Shown here in pieces: positions 39,692 through 50,779 of a stretch of DNA of 64,000 nt. The notes beneath the pieces were generated by a model. The model did not search any database, was not told the origin of the DNA, and saw nothing but the letters and a program-made list of their open reading frames with translations. The DNA is taken from assembly GCF_001874625.1 (NCBI RefSeq), contig NZ_CP017671.1:2108001-2172000 (forward strand). The letters are read 5' to 3'. The DNA is from Providencia rettgeri (GTDB taxonomy: Bacteria > Pseudomonadota > Gammaproteobacteria > Enterobacterales > Enterobacteriaceae). How positions within the stretch are numbered: the first letter of the stretch is position 1; the number at the start of each line of letters is the position of its first letter. The position numbers and the translations under genes are program-made.

Positions 39692-40966
39692 ATGTCTAGC
39701 AATAACCTGATTAAACAATTGCAAGAGCGGGGCCTCGTTGCCCAGGTAACGGATGAGGATGCGTTAGCAGAGAGACTGGCGCAAGGGCCTATCTCCCTCT
39801 ATTGCGGCTTCGACCCTACCGCTGACAGCTTGCACTTGGGACATCTGGTTCCTTTGCTGTGTTTAAAACGATTCCAACTAGCCGGGCACAAGCCTGTGGC
39901 GTTGGTGGGTGGCGCAACGGGCCTAATTGGCGATCCGAGCTTTAAAGCTACTGAACGTAAATTAAACACCACAGAAACCGTTCAAGAGTGGGTAGAAAAA
40001 ATACGCAACCAAGTATCACCATTTTTAAGTTTTGATTGTGGTGATAACAGCGCACGCCTTGCTAACAATTATGATTGGTTTGGTAAAATGGATGTGCTGA
40101 CATTCTTACGTGATATTGGTAAACATTTCTCCGTTAACCAAATGATCAACCGTGAATCTGTTAAGCAACGTTTAAACCGTGATGATGTAGGGATCTCGTT
40201 CACCGAGTTTGCTTATAACCTGCTACAGGGTTATGACTTTGCCAATATGAATAAAGAGATGGGTGTTGAACTGCAAATTGGGGGTTCAGACCAATGGGGT
40301 AACATTACCTCCGGTATCGACTTAACTCGCCGCTTACATCAAAATCAAGTGTTTGGTATGACAGTTCCTCTAATTACAAAAGCGGACGGTACTAAGTTTG
40401 GTAAAACCGAGGGTGGTGCAGTATGGTTAGATTCTAAGAAAACTAGCCAATATAAATTCTATCAATTCTGGATTAACACCGCTGATGCTGACGTTTATCG
40501 TTTCTTAAAATTCTTCACTTTTATGGAATTAGAAGAAATTCAAGCATTGGAAGAAGAAGATAAAAATAGCGGTAAAGCACCTCGTGCTCAATATGTTTTA
40601 GCTGAGTTAGTGACTAAACTGGTGCATGGTGAAAGCGGGTTAGCCGCAGCAAAACGTATTACTGATAGTTTGTTCTCAGGTGCGGTATCTGATTTAACAG
40701 AAGCTGATTTTGAGCAACTAGCACAAGACGGCATGCCTTGTATTACACTAGATGCGGGAGCTGACTTACAACAAGCTCTAGTTGATTCAGAATTAACGCC
40801 ATCTCGTGGACAAGCAAGAACTGCAATCAGTTCTAATGCAGTATCCATTAACGGTCAAAAACAAACAGACCCTATGTATGTATTTAGTGATGCAGACCGT
40901 TTATTTGGTCGTTATACTTTAATCCGTCGTGGTAAGAAAAACGACTGTTTAATTAATTGGAAATAG
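39692..40966 (+). CDS. tyrS: Tyrosyl-tRNA synthetase
   Basis: Class I synthetase charging tRNA-Tyr. The start ATG 39692 ([15 protein letters not shown]) has GGAGT 5 bases before it and aligns with E. coli; an ATG 12 bp upstream overlaps that ribosome binding site. In 424 residues: HIGH-type motif [17 protein letters not shown] for tyrosine/tRNA recognition, KFGKT as the KMSKS loop, and a C-terminal S4 domain ([10 protein letters not shown]). Confidence 0.96.
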   Translation: MSSNNLIKQLQERGLVAQVTDEDALAERLAQGPISLYCGFDPTADSLHLGHLVPLLCLKRFQLAGHKPVALVGGATGLIGDPSFKATERKLNTTETVQEWVEKIRNQVSPFLSFDCGDNSARLANNYDWFGKMDVLTFLRDIGKHFSVNQMINRESVKQRLNRDDVGISFTEFAYNLLQGYDFANMNKEMGVELQIGGSDQWGNITSGIDLTRRLHQNQVFGMTVPLITKADGTKFGKTEGGAVWLDSKKTSQYKFYQFWINTADADVYRFLKFFTFMELEEIQALEEEDKNSGKAPRAQYVLAELVTKLVHGESGLAAAKRITDSLFSGAVSDLTEADFEQLAQDGMPCITLDAGADLQQALVDSELTPSRGQARTAISSNAVSINGQKQTDPMYVFSDADRLFGRYTLIRRGKKNDCLINWK

Positions 40967-40988
40967 CTCTGACTAACCTTTGTAATAT

Positions 40989-41010
40989 TAGCCTGGGGTT
41001 CCCCAGGCTA
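40989..41010 (+). terminator. Hairpin between tyrS and pdxY
   Basis: TAGCCTGGGG and CCCCAGGCTA form a perfect 10-bp stem with a two-base centre, 22 bp after tyrS. No T-run follows, so read-through to pdxY may occur. Confidence 0.55.
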
Positions 41011-41199
41011 TACTCGTCATATTTCAATTTGCATAGGTGTTGATTGTGTCCAGTTAGCCGAGTATAGAGTCAAGTATACTCATAGGGCTTTCTTCTCTTG
41101 TCGCCTCCATGCAACTCGAATTATTTGGAGTATATTCATATTAGCAATGGCGAATCACTGATTTCTCTTCATTCGACATAACAATTCTTTGGGTTCTTA

Positions 41200-42063
41200 A
41201 TGAAAAGCGTATTATCAATTCAATCCCATGTTGTTTTCGGCCATGCAGGAAACAGTGCCGCTGCATTTCCTATGTGCCGAATGGGCGTAGATGTGTGGCC
41301 ACTTAATACCGTACAATTTTCGAATCACACGCAATATCCACAGTGGACAGGGAATGTTTTTTCAGCTCAGCACTTAACCGATATCGTTGAAGGCTTAGCA
41401 AAAATCCATAAATTAGAAGTTTGTGATGCGGTTTTAAGTGGTTATATCGGTTCCGCAGAGCAAGGGGATGATATCCTTGCGATTGTACAAAAAGTTAAAG
41501 CGGCAAATCCACAAGCACTTTATTTTTGTGACCCTGTCATGGGGCATCCTGAAAAAGGCTGTATCGTTGCACCAGGTGTTGCGGAGTTTCTTTGTCACCG
41601 TGCATTAGCAGTAAGCGATGTCATCGCCCCAAATCTACTTGAGTTAGAAACTTTAGTTGGTAGAAGTATTAAAACAGTAGATGAAGCAGCACAAGCCGCT
41701 CGTGAATTATGTCACAAAGGGCCGAAAATTGTGCTGGTGAAGCATTTAAGCCGAGCAGGCTATCGGGCTGATCGTTTTGAAATGATCTTAGTGACGGCAG
41801 AGCATAGCTGGCATGTGAGTCGTCCACTTGTAGATTTTGGTGAAAAACAACCAGTAGGCGTCGGTGACTTAACGAGTGGTTTAATGTTAGTCAATTTATT
41901 GAAAGGGGAGCCTCTTGATAAAGGGCTTGAGCATGTTGCAGCCGCAATATACGAAGTGATGATTAAAACCAAAGAAATGGGTGAATACGAATTACAACTG
42001 GTTGCAGCCCAAGACAAAATGGTCAATCCTGAACATAAATTCTGTGCGACGCAGTTAGATTAA
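41200..42063 (+). CDS. pdxY: Pyridoxal kinase PdxY
   Basis: Ribokinase-fold salvage kinase for pyridoxal. The 287 residues begin [21 protein letters not shown], with [12 protein letters not shown] and the ATP/anion-hole motif [10 protein letters not shown] near the C-terminus. It follows tyrS at 233 bp, as in E. coli where the two can be co-transcribed. Confidence 0.94.
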   Translation: MKSVLSIQSHVVFGHAGNSAAAFPMCRMGVDVWPLNTVQFSNHTQYPQWTGNVFSAQHLTDIVEGLAKIHKLEVCDAVLSGYIGSAEQGDDILAIVQKVKAANPQALYFCDPVMGHPEKGCIVAPGVAEFLCHRALAVSDVIAPNLLELETLVGRSIKTVDEAAQAARELCHKGPKIVLVKHLSRAGYRADRFEMILVTAEHSWHVSRPLVDFGEKQPVGVGDLTSGLMLVNLLKGEPLDKGLEHVAAAIYEVMIKTKEMGEYELQLVAAQDKMVNPEHKFCATQLD

Positions 42064-42084
42064 ATTTAATGAGTTAATAAAATA

Positions 42085-42111
42085 GATAGCGCCCGTTGGT
42101 TGAGCGCTATC
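42085..42111. terminator. Bidirectional hairpin between pdxY and gstA
   Basis: GATAGCGC (42085-42092) and GCGCTATC (42104-42111) form a perfect 8-bp stem in the 55-bp convergent gap. Confidence 0.55.
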
Positions 42112-42118
42112 TTACGGA

Positions 42119-42724
42119 TTAAATCAGTCCTTCAGCTTTTAATGCATCTTGGACATTAGGGCGTTTGGCAATTTTAGCCATGTAATCTTGTAGGTGGGTT
42201 AGGCTAGCTAAATCCAGCCCGACATGTTTTGCCCAACCACTAACGGTAAATAAATAAGCATCGGCAACACTAAAGCTATCACCAGCAAAGAAAGCCTGTT
42301 TTGATAGTACGTTGTCGACATATTTAAACTTATTAAATAATATGCCACGAGCGGTGTCTTTATATTCTTCTGGTGTACCGGGGGTAAATAACGGCGAGAA
42401 ATTTTTATGTAATTCTGTCGAAATAAAATTAAGGGCTTCGAGTTGGTGATAACGTTTCATCGACCCTGGTAGTGCGATTAGGTTACGATCAGGTTTTTGA
42501 TCAGCAATATATTGAACAATAACAGCACCTTCTGTTAACTGCTCACCATTATCTAGCACTAAAGTTGGAACTTGTCCTTTAGGGTTTATTGCTAAATAAT
42601 CCTCGCCTTTCTCTGTTTTTTTCTCTTTGATATTAACTCGTTCAATACTGAAGTCTAATCCAGTCTCACGCAGAATAATATGAGGGGACAGCGAGCAAGC
42701 ACCGGGAGCGTAATACAATTTCAT
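42119..42724 (-). CDS. gstA: Glutathione S-transferase GstA (beta class)
   Basis: Conjugates glutathione to electrophiles. The 201 residues start [20 protein letters not shown] with the beta-class Cys10, followed by the glutathione-binding [20 protein letters not shown] and a helical C-terminal domain. Same neighbour (pdxY) as in E. coli. The 292 bp upstream towards the DUF817 gene contains nothing else I can name. Confidence 0.93.
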   Translation of the reverse strand: MKLYYAPGACSLSPHIILRETGLDFSIERVNIKEKKTEKGEDYLAINPKGQVPTLVLDNGEQLTEGAVIVQYIADQKPDRNLIALPGSMKRYHQLEALNFISTELHKNFSPLFTPGTPEEYKDTARGILFNKFKYVDNVLSKQAFFAGDSFSVADAYLFTVSGWAKHVGLDLASLTHLQDYMAKIAKRPNVQDALKAEGLI

Positions 42725-43016
42725 GATAAAACTCCTAAGTTATTAAGTGGGCATTCATATAGCAAATAAACACATATCACTTAAGTATATCATTACTTTC
42801 TGTTAACGAATTGCCATCAGGTGCGAGATACATACAAAAATTAAAATTTAAACAAAAATAGGGCCCAAGAGTAAAAATGAGAATGTTAAGGTAAAAGAAA
42901 AAAAGCCATAAAATTAAGATAGTTGCCTTAGGTGTATTCGCTATGCTTTGCTAAAATCTACAGCTTACTTTGTATATAAAAATACAGTCGCACAATTGAA
43001 ATTAGCGAGTAAATAA

Positions 43017-43883
43017 ATGACCAACGGGTGTCAAAAATTAAATATCTTAGGGAAGCTAGATAAAATTTTGATGGCGCACACGCCAAATAATAGCCAAGGG
43101 ATTAAACGTTTTATTTTAGAGTTCTGGTTCTTTGGTATCATCAATGCACGTTCTTGTTTATTTGCTGGTTTTTTCTTTTTGGCCTTATTTTTAGTGCCAG
43201 CGAAAGGGGTAATGGGGCTTCCTCGCTATGATGCCCTATTAATTTTTGCCGTCACATTTCAAGCTTTATTGGTATGGTCAAAACTAGAAACATGGGATGA
43301 ATTAAAAGCAATCTGTGTTTTTCATTTAGTCGGTTTTATGATGGAGTTATTTAAAACCTCTGCAACTATTGGTTCATGGCAATACCCCGATGAGGCTTAT
43401 TCCAAGCTTTGGGGCGTTCCTTTGTTTACTGGTTTTATGTATGCGGCGGTAGGGAGCTATATCATTCAGTCTTGGCGGTTTTTTAACGTTAGAATTGAAC
43501 ATTACCCACCTTATTGGATGGCGACATTTGTTGCTCTTGCCATTTATGTGAATTTTTTTAGCCACCATTATATTGATGATTACCGTTGGTATTTGACAGC
43601 TTTTATTTTTGGCTTGTATGCACGTAGTGTCGTTTTTTATACCCCATTAGATAAAGAACGCAGAATGCCTTTATTACTAGCTTTTATGTTGATTGGTTTT
43701 TTTATTTGGTTAGCTGAAAACTTTGGGACATTTTTTGGTGTTTGGCAATACCCAAACCAAATTGGTGCTTGGTCAATGGTGCATGCGGGCAAATGGGGAG
43801 CATGGTCACTGTTAGTGATTGTCACCTTCACAATTGTTGTACATCTCAAACATATTAAGGCAAATGTGACAATCTCACGCTAA
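43017..43883 (+). CDS. DUF817 family integral membrane protein
   Basis: The 288 residues hold about eight hydrophobic segments. Charged or aromatic motifs between them (FWFFGIINARSCLFAG, FKTSATIGSWQYPDE, YPPYWMATF, YIDDYRWYL, ENFGTFFGVWQYPNQ) resemble the DUF817/YoaT family. Function unknown. The start is uncertain: ATG 43017 has only a weak GAG, and ATG 43071 (MAHTPNNSQG) is an alternative with no better site. Convergent with sapF, 21 bp apart. It is not part of the E. coli gene order, where dtpA follows gstA. Confidence 0.75.
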   Translation: MTNGCQKLNILGKLDKILMAHTPNNSQGIKRFILEFWFFGIINARSCLFAGFFFLALFLVPAKGVMGLPRYDALLIFAVTFQALLVWSKLETWDELKAICVFHLVGFMMELFKTSATIGSWQYPDEAYSKLWGVPLFTGFMYAAVGSYIIQSWRFFNVRIEHYPPYWMATFVALAIYVNFFSHHYIDDYRWYLTAFIFGLYARSVVFYTPLDKERRMPLLLAFMLIGFFIWLAENFGTFFGVWQYPNQIGAWSMVHAGKWGAWSLLVIVTFTIVVHLKHIKANVTISR

Positions 43884-43904
43884 TAGCATAAATAGCGGCA
43901 TTAA

Positions 43905-44711
43905 TTATGATAAATCTTGCCGCCATGCATCGATAGATAAAGGCTCACCAAAATGGCTTTCAATTAGGCGGCGAGTGACATCATGCAGAGGGGCGGCTAA
44001 AACTTCAGCAGTATTGCCTCGCTCGACAACTTCTCCTTTATCCATCACTAGCATTTTATCGCTAATATGTTTCATCATGCCTAAATGTTGGGTGACATAA
44101 ATAAAAGCAATATCTTGCTTTGCTTGTAAATCCAACATTAGATTAATGATTTGCGAACGCATCGACATATCTAAAGAAGCCAATGCTTCATCCGCAACAA
44201 TAATTTCCGGCTGTAGGATAAGTGCTCTAGCCAATGCGATGCGTTGTTTCTGCCCTGATGCTAACATATGAGGGTAATATTCTGCATGGTCAGCAAGTAA
44301 ACCTACTTGGCGAAGTGTTTGAATTATACGCCTTTCACGCTCAATTCCTGTTAAATCAGTGTTTAGCTTTAAAGGAAGCTCAAGGGTCTGGCCAATACGC
44401 TGCCTTGGGTTTAATGAGGTGCTGGGGTCTTGGAATATCATGCGAACCCGTTGACAACGGTAACTGTAATCACCAAATTTGAGGTGCTGCCCACGGATAA
44501 AAATATCGCCACTAGTGGGCTCGACAACACCTGATAACATACGTGCAAGTGTCGACTTCCCTGAACCGTTGGCGCCAATAATGGCTAAGGTTTGGCCCGC
44601 TTGTAAGTTAAAACTGACAGGTTTTACGGCTTGTAACTCATGGCGATGAAATAGCCCTTCACGGAAACGGAAAGTCTTAGTGAGGTTACGTACTTCAAGT
44701 AAGGTTTCCAT
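43905..44711 (-). CDS. sapF: Sap ABC transporter ATP-binding protein SapF
   Basis: Second ATPase of the SapABCDF importer implicated in resistance to antimicrobial peptides. ATG 44709-44711 overlaps the sapD stop by one base (TAATG) and gives 268 residues, the E. coli length. Walker A is GANGSGKST; Q-loop region MIFQDPSTSLNPRQR, the signature region MLASGQKQR and Walker B IIVADEALASLD follow. MLASGQ replaces the usual LSGGQ and is also atypical in E. coli (MLAPGQ). Confidence 0.94.
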   Translation of the reverse strand: METLLEVRNLTKTFRFREGLFHRHELQAVKPVSFNLQAGQTLAIIGANGSGKSTLARMLSGVVEPTSGDIFIRGQHLKFGDYSYRCQRVRMIFQDPSTSLNPRQRIGQTLELPLKLNTDLTGIERERRIIQTLRQVGLLADHAEYYPHMLASGQKQRIALARALILQPEIIVADEALASLDMSMRSQIINLMLDLQAKQDIAFIYVTQHLGMMKHISDKMLVMDKGEVVERGNTAEVLAAPLHDVTRRLIESHFGEPLSIDAWRQDLS

Positions 44712-45706
44712 TATGGCTGTTCCTCGGTGTTTAACGGATAGTGACAAGCAACGAGATGGCCTTTAATACTGCGTAATTGAGGCGCAATGATACAAGTACG
44801 CTGCGCATAAGGGCAACGTGGACCAAGGCGGCAACCAATAGGCAAATGTTCCAGTGAAGGAATTGCACCGGGTAAGGTATTCAACCGCCCTTTGTGAGGA
44901 ATTGGGCTTTCAAAATCAGGAATTGAACGAATTAGGGCTTGTGTATATGGGTGCCGTGGGCGCTGTAACATATCTTCAGGAGTCGCACTTTCAACGGTTT
45001 GACCACAATAAAGTACATTAATACGGTCAACTAATTTTGACATCATTTCCAAATCATGGCTAATCAGTAGAATACCCATGTTATTGTTTTGATTTAACTT
45101 ATCAAGTAAACGAAATATTTGAGCTTGCGTGGTGGACTCCATTGCGTTGGTCGGCTCATCCGCAATCAATAAACGGGGTTGGTTAGCAATGGCGATAGCT
45201 ATCATCACTTTTTGGCATTCACCGTCAGTGAGTTCATAGGGATAGCTACGCATAATATCTTTATGGTCTTTAATACCAACCCGGTGTAATAACTCTATCG
45301 CTCGGCGTTTTCGCCAATTAAAGCGTTGCCACCAACGGCCCTTATAGGTCCAACTGGGAATAGATTGAATTAGCTGTTTACCAATATCTGCCGCAGGGTC
45401 GAGACAAGACTGGGGCTCTTGAAATATCATTGAAATATTATGGCCAATTAACCGGCGGCGTTTACGAGGACTGAGTTTTAATAAGTCGATATCTTGAAAA
45501 CGAAAGCGGTCGGCTGTTACCCTAATATTATCTTTAGTTACCCCACAAATTGCTTTGGCGATTAGGCTCTTACCTGAACCTGATTCGCCGACTAAACCGC
45601 GTATTTCACCTTCAGATAGAGTCATGGATACACGGTCAACCGCTTTAACAGGGCCATTCGCCGTCATAAATTCGATGGTTAAATTGCGGATGTCTAATAG
45701 TGGCAT
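44711..45706 (-). CDS. sapD: Sap ABC transporter ATP-binding protein SapD
   Basis: ATPase that in E. coli also supports Trk potassium uptake. The 331 residues show Walker [26 protein letters not shown], the degenerate signature ELTDGECQK, Walker [13 protein letters not shown], and the oligopeptide-ATPase C-terminal cysteine region [14 protein letters not shown]. It overlaps sapC by one base and sapF by one base. Confidence 0.94.
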   Translation of the reverse strand: MPLLDIRNLTIEFMTANGPVKAVDRVSMTLSEGEIRGLVGESGSGKSLIAKAICGVTKDNIRVTADRFRFQDIDLLKLSPRKRRRLIGHNISMIFQEPQSCLDPAADIGKQLIQSIPSWTYKGRWWQRFNWRKRRAIELLHRVGIKDHKDIMRSYPYELTDGECQKVMIAIAIANQPRLLIADEPTNAMESTTQAQIFRLLDKLNQNNNMGILLISHDLEMMSKLVDRINVLYCGQTVESATPEDMLQRPRHPYTQALIRSIPDFESPIPHKGRLNTLPGAIPSLEHLPIGCRLGPRCPYAQRTCIIAPQLRSIKGHLVACHYPLNTEEQP

Positions 45707-46596
45707 TATTCAACTCCCGCATTAATCGCTCGGTGTAACCCATCGCCTAAAAGGTTAACAAAGAGCACGCTTATCATGATAGCAATACCAGGAAGGATCA
45801 CGGTCCAAGGTGCGACATAGATAAGTTCTAAAGTATCACCAAGCATTGCCCCCCATTCAGAGGAAGGGAGTTGTGCACCTAAATCAAGAAAGCCTAAAGC
45901 GGCAATGTCTAATATGGCAATTGATAGCGCGCGAGTCAGCTCAGTAACCAAAATTGGTGTGATGTTAGGAAGTACGGTATACCATAAAATAAAAATATTT
46001 GACGCCCCATCAAGGCGTGCGGCGACAATATATTCTTTATCTAATTCATCATGCACTGCAACATAAATAGTTCTTACCATTCGAGGAATCAATGCAAGAC
46101 AAATAGCTAGCATAGCATTTTGCAAACTAGCCCCCATAAATGCCACAACAATAATGGCTAATAATAATGAGGGAATAGACAATAGGGTATCAAGTATATG
46201 GTTAAACACTGCGGATTTTAACCCACGAGTCATTCCGGCTAAACAACCTAAAACCAACCCGATAATTGTCGCAATGAAGGTCACTAAAATAGCAGAGCCA
46301 AAAGTTGATTTAGTACCGATTAATAGCCGGCTAAGAATATCGCGACCAAGATCGTCAGTCCCGAAGAAGAATGCGACCTCACCGTAGTGCGACCAAGAGG
46401 GTGGTGTTAATTGATAACCTAAAAACTGTTGATCTAATGCGTAAGGAGCAAGATAAGAACCTGTAAAGCATAGAGCCAACAAAATTAGGACGCCAATAAA
46501 CCCCACCATTGAAATAACATCTGATGAAAATAAATTCCATACCACACGTGTTGGGGATGGCATTTTTTGTTCACGATAAAAATTATCTGAGGACAT
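45706..46596 (-). CDS. sapC: Sap ABC transporter permease SapC
   Basis: Inner-membrane permease, 296 residues, six predicted helices, with DppC-type N-terminal segment and the permease loop ([21 protein letters not shown]). It overlaps sapB by 14 bp and shares one base with sapD. Confidence 0.94.
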   Translation of the reverse strand: MSSDNFYREQKMPSPTRVVWNLFSSDVISMVGFIGVLILLALCFTGSYLAPYALDQQFLGYQLTPPSWSHYGEVAFFFGTDDLGRDILSRLLIGTKSTFGSAILVTFIATIIGLVLGCLAGMTRGLKSAVFNHILDTLLSIPSLLLAIIVVAFMGASLQNAMLAICLALIPRMVRTIYVAVHDELDKEYIVAARLDGASNIFILWYTVLPNITPILVTELTRALSIAILDIAALGFLDLGAQLPSSEWGAMLGDTLELIYVAPWTVILPGIAIMISVLFVNLLGDGLHRAINAGVE

Positions 46597-47548
46597 ACCA
46601 ATCCTTATGCTTTAATGGGTCCATCATAGCGCCTAAAATATCAGAAAGTACATTTACTGTAATGACTAATGCACCGATTAGCATTACCCCGGCTGAAATC
46701 GCCGAATAGTCTTCTTGACGGATCGCAGTGACTAACCAACGGCCAAGCCCCGGCCAGTTAAAGACTAGCTCGGTTACCATTGTGAGAGTTAGCATTGTTG
46801 AGAACTGTAACCCAAGTTTAGGGATGATAGGTGGAATAGCATTGTGAAAAATATGGCGCTGAATAATTTTAATTCTTGAGAGGCCGCGGATAGCTGCGGC
46901 TTTTATATAGTTTTCACTAGCAATTTCTTCGGTACTGTTCCTCACCAAACGTATAACTTCTGTCGTGGGAGCGAGTGCTAGGGTTAGCACGGGCAGCATC
47001 ATATGCTCAAGTACGTTAATTATCATATCCTTACGATAGGGCGAATCTGAAAGCCATGCATCAATTAAAGCAAACCCTGTTACCGGTTTAAGATTATATA
47101 AAAGGTCAATACGACCAGAGACGGGGAGCCACCCAAGATGTAATGAGAAGAATAAAGTTAAAACAAGCGCTAGTACAAAGACAGGCACAGAAAAGCCCAA
47201 TAAAGCAAAAATACTGATAACAATATCGGCAGGTTTGTTACGCCAAAAAGCCGCTATAATTCCAAGCGGGATCCCTGTGGTTAATGCAAAGATAAAGGCT
47301 AAAATACACAGCTCCATTGTTGCAGGGAAGGTATCTTTTAGCTGTTCGGTTATTGGCTCACCATTGATACTAGAAACACCAAAATCAAAATGAAGTAAAC
47401 CATCGAAATAGAAAATATAAGCATCAATGAGTGACGCACCACTTAACGGCGCGTTAGGTGTAAAATAACTTAAGCTAAAGCTCACTAATGATAAAAAGAA
47501 TACGGTAACTAGTAGCAATAAAAAACGACGCAGAGAATAAATTATCAT
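46583..47548 (-). CDS. sapB: Sap ABC transporter permease SapB
   Basis: Partner permease, 321 residues. The first helix is preceded by MIIYSLRRF and the family loop [21 protein letters not shown] is near residue 220. It overlaps the sapA stop by 4 bp (ATGA) and sapC by 14 bp. Confidence 0.94.
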   Translation of the reverse strand: MIIYSLRRFLLLLVTVFFLSLVSFSLSYFTPNAPLSGASLIDAYIFYFDGLLHFDFGVSSINGEPITEQLKDTFPATMELCILAFIFALTTGIPLGIIAAFWRNKPADIVISIFALLGFSVPVFVLALVLTLFFSLHLGWLPVSGRIDLLYNLKPVTGFALIDAWLSDSPYRKDMIINVLEHMMLPVLTLALAPTTEVIRLVRNSTEEIASENYIKAAAIRGLSRIKIIQRHIFHNAIPPIIPKLGLQFSTMLTLTMVTELVFNWPGLGRWLVTAIRQEDYSAISAGVMLIGALVITVNVLSDILGAMMDPLKHKDWYVLR

Positions 47549-49230
47549 GGTTGCGAACTCGGCTTTTTAGGTGCAACTTTAATTTTTTGCTCCATTTCAC
47601 GATACACCCCAGCAAAGGATGTGTTACCAAAGGCACTGATCATTAAGCCCTTAATATCATAACGATATGCTTGTAAACGTAAAGAATAGGCTAGGGGTAA
47701 AACGGGAAGCTCTTCCCCTAAAATTTGCTGCGCTTGATGGTAATAATCGATACGAGCAGCGAGTTGTTGTGTCAGCAATGCTTTATGCAAAATCTCATCA
47801 AATGAAGGGTTGCACCAGTGGCTCAAGTTGGTCTGTGAACCTATTGCTGCACAGCTAAGCAAAGGACGAAAGAAACTGTCAGGGTCATTACTGTCTGTTG
47901 TCCATCCTGCGAGTGTCATATCATGAGACCTATCCATTAATTGGTTTTCTTGAAAGCGGCCTTCAACAGAACGGATATTCATAATAACTCCGACTTGTGC
48001 TAAATCAGCTTGGATAAGCTCAGCCATTTTCAATGGGCTGGGGTTGTATGATTGTGAAGCAATTGGCACCCATAAGTCTAACTTGAGGTTTTCTAACCCC
48101 ATTTCTTGTAGCATTTGCTTTGAGAGTTCTGGATTGTAATCTGTTATTTTTGCTTGGTTATCATATGCCCACGAAGCCCTAGGTAGGATTGATGCCGCTG
48201 TTTCAGCGGTACCATAATAAATAGACTGCATTAGCCTTTCATTATTGATCGCATAAGCAATAGCTTGGCGTACTTTTAGCTTATCTAATGGCGGTTTACT
48301 GGTATTAAATGATAAATAAGCGATATTCATACCCGAGCGCATGGAAATCCGTAAGCGTGGGTCATCACGTAACACTTTTAGTTGGCTTGCCGCGGGGTAA
48401 GCTAAAACGTCGCATTCCCCTGTGAGTAATTTTGAAATACGCCCAGTTCCACCGGCACCCATATCGACGACGACTTCTTCCATACGAGGTTGACCTTTCC
48501 AATATTGGTCATTTCTAAGTAAACGAACAAATTGCCCAGCTTGGTAGTCATCTAAATTAAATGGCCCTGTGCCAACAGGACGCCAGTCAATCAACTCTTG
48601 GCGGTTAATACTCGAAAGGTAGTCTGCATATTCAGCCGACAGGATAGGGGCATAGTGAGTCGCTAAGTGCCATAAGAAGGAGGCATCCGGTGAGTTCAAA
48701 CGGAACTCAACCGTATAGTTATTAATTTTTTGTATACTTTGTACGCTACTCGCAAATTGCAAACTATCAAAATAAGGGTAACGGCCACCATTAATATAAT
48801 GGTAAGGATGATTTACCTCAAACATACGGGCGAAGCTAAACACAACGTCATTTGCATTCATGTTACGGGTCGGTGAAAACCAAGGCGTATTTTGGAATTT
48901 TACGTCTTTACGTAGGTGTAAACGGTAAGTTGCGCCGTTATCAAGAACCTCCCAACGTGATGCAAGTTCGGGAATTAAACGATAGGTAAAAGGGTCGACA
49001 TCTAATAGGCGGTCATAAATTTGTGCGCCAAGAGGGTCGACAATGAGCCCACTGCTGACCAACTGAGGGTTAAATGTTGTGACGATGCCATTTACACAAT
49101 AAATAAAACCTTTTTGGCGTATATCAGCTGGGACCTCGTTTGCCACGATGTCTGGGTAATGCCCTTGGTTAGCAAGTGCACGGGCAGATAAAGAAATGAT
49201 AAGTAAAAACCAAAAAGTTAGTTGGCGCAT
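47545..49230 (-). CDS. sapA: Sap periplasmic peptide-binding protein SapA
   Basis: Family 5 (DppA/OppA) solute-binding protein. The 561 residues start with signal peptide [20 protein letters not shown], then [33 protein letters not shown] and [16 protein letters not shown]. First gene of the sap operon, directly followed by sapB. The sRNA gene ryhB lies upstream in the opposite orientation. Confidence 0.94.
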   Translation of the reverse strand: MRQLTFWFLLIISLSARALANQGHYPDIVANEVPADIRQKGFIYCVNGIVTTFNPQLVSSGLIVDPLGAQIYDRLLDVDPFTYRLIPELASRWEVLDNGATYRLHLRKDVKFQNTPWFSPTRNMNANDVVFSFARMFEVNHPYHYINGGRYPYFDSLQFASSVQSIQKINNYTVEFRLNSPDASFLWHLATHYAPILSAEYADYLSSINRQELIDWRPVGTGPFNLDDYQAGQFVRLLRNDQYWKGQPRMEEVVVDMGAGGTGRISKLLTGECDVLAYPAASQLKVLRDDPRLRISMRSGMNIAYLSFNTSKPPLDKLKVRQAIAYAINNERLMQSIYYGTAETAASILPRASWAYDNQAKITDYNPELSKQMLQEMGLENLKLDLWVPIASQSYNPSPLKMAELIQADLAQVGVIMNIRSVEGRFQENQLMDRSHDMTLAGWTTDSNDPDSFFRPLLSCAAIGSQTNLSHWCNPSFDEILHKALLTQQLAARIDYYHQAQQILGEELPVLPLAYSLRLQAYRYDIKGLMISAFGNTSFAGVYREMEQKIKVAPKKPSSQP

Positions 49231-49421
49231 AACACTGATATCGTTAACCTGAATGAGCCTATTGTAGCGTAAAAATAGGGGCTCTGGGTATAAGCAAAAT
49301 TTTAATCAAAAAAATAGGAATGAATAGGCGTAATTAATGGAGTAAACCTAATAATCTAACTTTAAATTATTAGGTTTATCATTGAACTATGTCTTAATGA
49401 GAAAAAATCTCATTAAAAAGC

Positions 49422-49450
49422 TTTACAAACGGCATTGATAACGATTATCA
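49422..49450 (+). promoter_or_regulatory. ryhB promoter with overlapping Fur box
   Basis: -35 TTTACA (49422-49427) and -10 TTATCA (49445-49450) are spaced 17 bp. TGATAACGATTATCA at 49436-49450 matches the Fur consensus TGATAAT-N-ATTATCA at 13 of 14 positions and covers the -10 element. This is the architecture expected for an iron-repressed promoter. Confidence 0.8.
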
Positions 49451-49457
49451 TTCGTTT

Positions 49458-49555
49458 TGTCGATTAAGCAAACGCTTATGTAGACAAGGCATGACATTGC
49501 TCACATTGCTTCCAGTGTTTTATTTGATAGCCAGCATGGGTGCTGGCTTTTTTTT
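49458..49555 (+). ncRNA. ryhB: Iron-responsive small RNA RyhB
   Basis: In E. coli this Hfq-binding sRNA shuts off iron-using proteins when iron is scarce. The core GACATTGCTCACATTGCT and the following TCCAGTG (49493-49517) are identical to E. coli RyhB. The terminator AGCCAGC/GCTGGCT (49529-49548) followed by eight T is also nearly the same. The 5' part upstream of the core differs, and the start is inferred from the promoter (error of a few bases; about 98 nt against 90). It lies between sapA and an unknown secreted-protein gene. E. coli has ryhB elsewhere on the chromosome. Confidence 0.92.
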
Positions 49556-49606
49556 ATCCAAACATAAGCAGTCAATTGGCACAGACGGCAGTAATAAAAA
49601 GCGAAT

Positions 49607-50212
49607 TTATTCTAAACCAACATATTTTAAATCATCTTTTGTCACTTTGCCTTGAAGGGTACACAAAAAGCGAACGACACCTCTTTGCTCATCCTTTTCA
49701 ATAATCAGCATTTTTTCAGCGGCATTCTTGTCAAGGTTGTAACGTTGAGCTGCATTTTCGTTAAATACCCAGTGATCTTGTAAATTATGCCTAATCATGG
49801 GGGAATATATATAACTATTACCAATCTTGATAATGCTAATCCTTGATGTAGTATGGCGGATCACTTCTTCAAGGCTTTGTGTTGTTTCGAACCCCCAAAA
49901 ATAATACTGTCCACGCATTCCCATATAAGAAAAGTCATCATATTTGTCAAAATCACTATGACTAGCAATAAAACGGTTAAAAGTGACTTTATTTGTCGGG
50001 GAAAAATTGATATTGACAGAAATTTGCTTACCATCACTAAGCTGTGATTTATTTAAAATGTCAGAGACATCTTGTAAGACAGGGCTTTCTTTAATTTTCT
50101 CAAAAAAGGATGAGTCACAATAAGAAAAAGTTCTCATTAATGACTCAGCATTGGTGATAGGAGATAAAGCTAGAATAAAAAATGTTACAGCTAAAATGTT
50201 TATATTTTTCAT
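49607..50212 (-). CDS. Putative exported protein of unknown function
   Basis: The 201 residues begin with a clear signal peptide (MKNINILAVTFFILALSPITNA), followed by a mature part with two cysteines (FSYCDSS and RFLCTLQ) that could pair. I do not recognise a family. AAAAGGAGAC is a strong ribosome binding site, so the gene is probably real. It stands alone between ryhB and a 566-bp AT-rich gap leading to pspF, and converges on ryhB. Confidence 0.7.
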   Translation of the reverse strand: MKNINILAVTFFILALSPITNAESLMRTFSYCDSSFFEKIKESPVLQDVSDILNKSQLSDGKQISVNINFSPTNKVTFNRFIASHSDFDKYDDFSYMGMRGQYYFWGFETTQSLEEVIRHTTSRISIIKIGNSYIYSPMIRHNLQDHWVFNENAAQRYNLDKNAAEKMLIIEKDEQRGVVRFLCTLQGKVTKDDLKYVGLE

Positions 50213-50738
50213 AATAGTCTCCTTTTAGTAAATAAAGTTATGGTCTAGAGATATCACATAAATACATTTCGCACAGTAGATAAATATGACAATTTGTAAA
50301 ATAAAGAAATAATTTAATTTATTAAAGAGTGTTCTGAGAATAGTAAAAAATTATAATGATAAGAATGCAGGGTATAACATTGCCATAATCATTATGTTAA
50401 TAATTAACTTATTGTGCGAGAAGATTTACCCAATAAAATTGTATAAAATACTTAGTTAAGATAACCTTAATTTTTTATCTCATTGAAAATAATTGCAGAT
50501 TAATTAATTTAAGGCAAGTTGATAAAAATTGAACCTTATCTAATTGATATGCGTGAATTTAAACTCGGGGTTTGGTTTTTTGCTTTTATTTAGAAAAAAT
50601 AATATATATGTATTTAAAATTTAAATATTATTAGGTGTTATCGCGTATTAGGTAATAAAGGTTGAGGCCAATTTTTTGAAATATTTGGCAATAAAAATAC
50701 AGTTAATAAGGAAGATAATAATGTCTAAATTTAAAGCC
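50213..50738. other. AT-rich intergenic region between the exported-protein gene and pspF
   Basis: No gene can be supported. A nine-codon plus-strand ORF starting at ATG 50721 (MSKFKAVFK) has a good AAGGAAG site but nothing downstream to regulate. Confidence 0.3.
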
Positions 50739-50770
50739 GTGTTCAAATAACCATAATGTCACTTGAACAC
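50739..50770. terminator. Hairpin downstream of pspF
   Basis: GTGTTCAA (50739-50746) pairs perfectly with TTGAACAC (50763-50770) around a 16-nt loop, 10 bp beyond the pspF stop. No strong T-run on the minus strand. Confidence 0.45.
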
Positions 50771-50779
50771 TATTTATTA

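Noticed and set aside
50721-50750. Nine-codon ORF (MSKFKAVFK) as a leader peptide
   Set aside because: It has a good ribosome binding site, but no gene follows on that strand before pspA, and it overlaps the hairpin that serves pspF.
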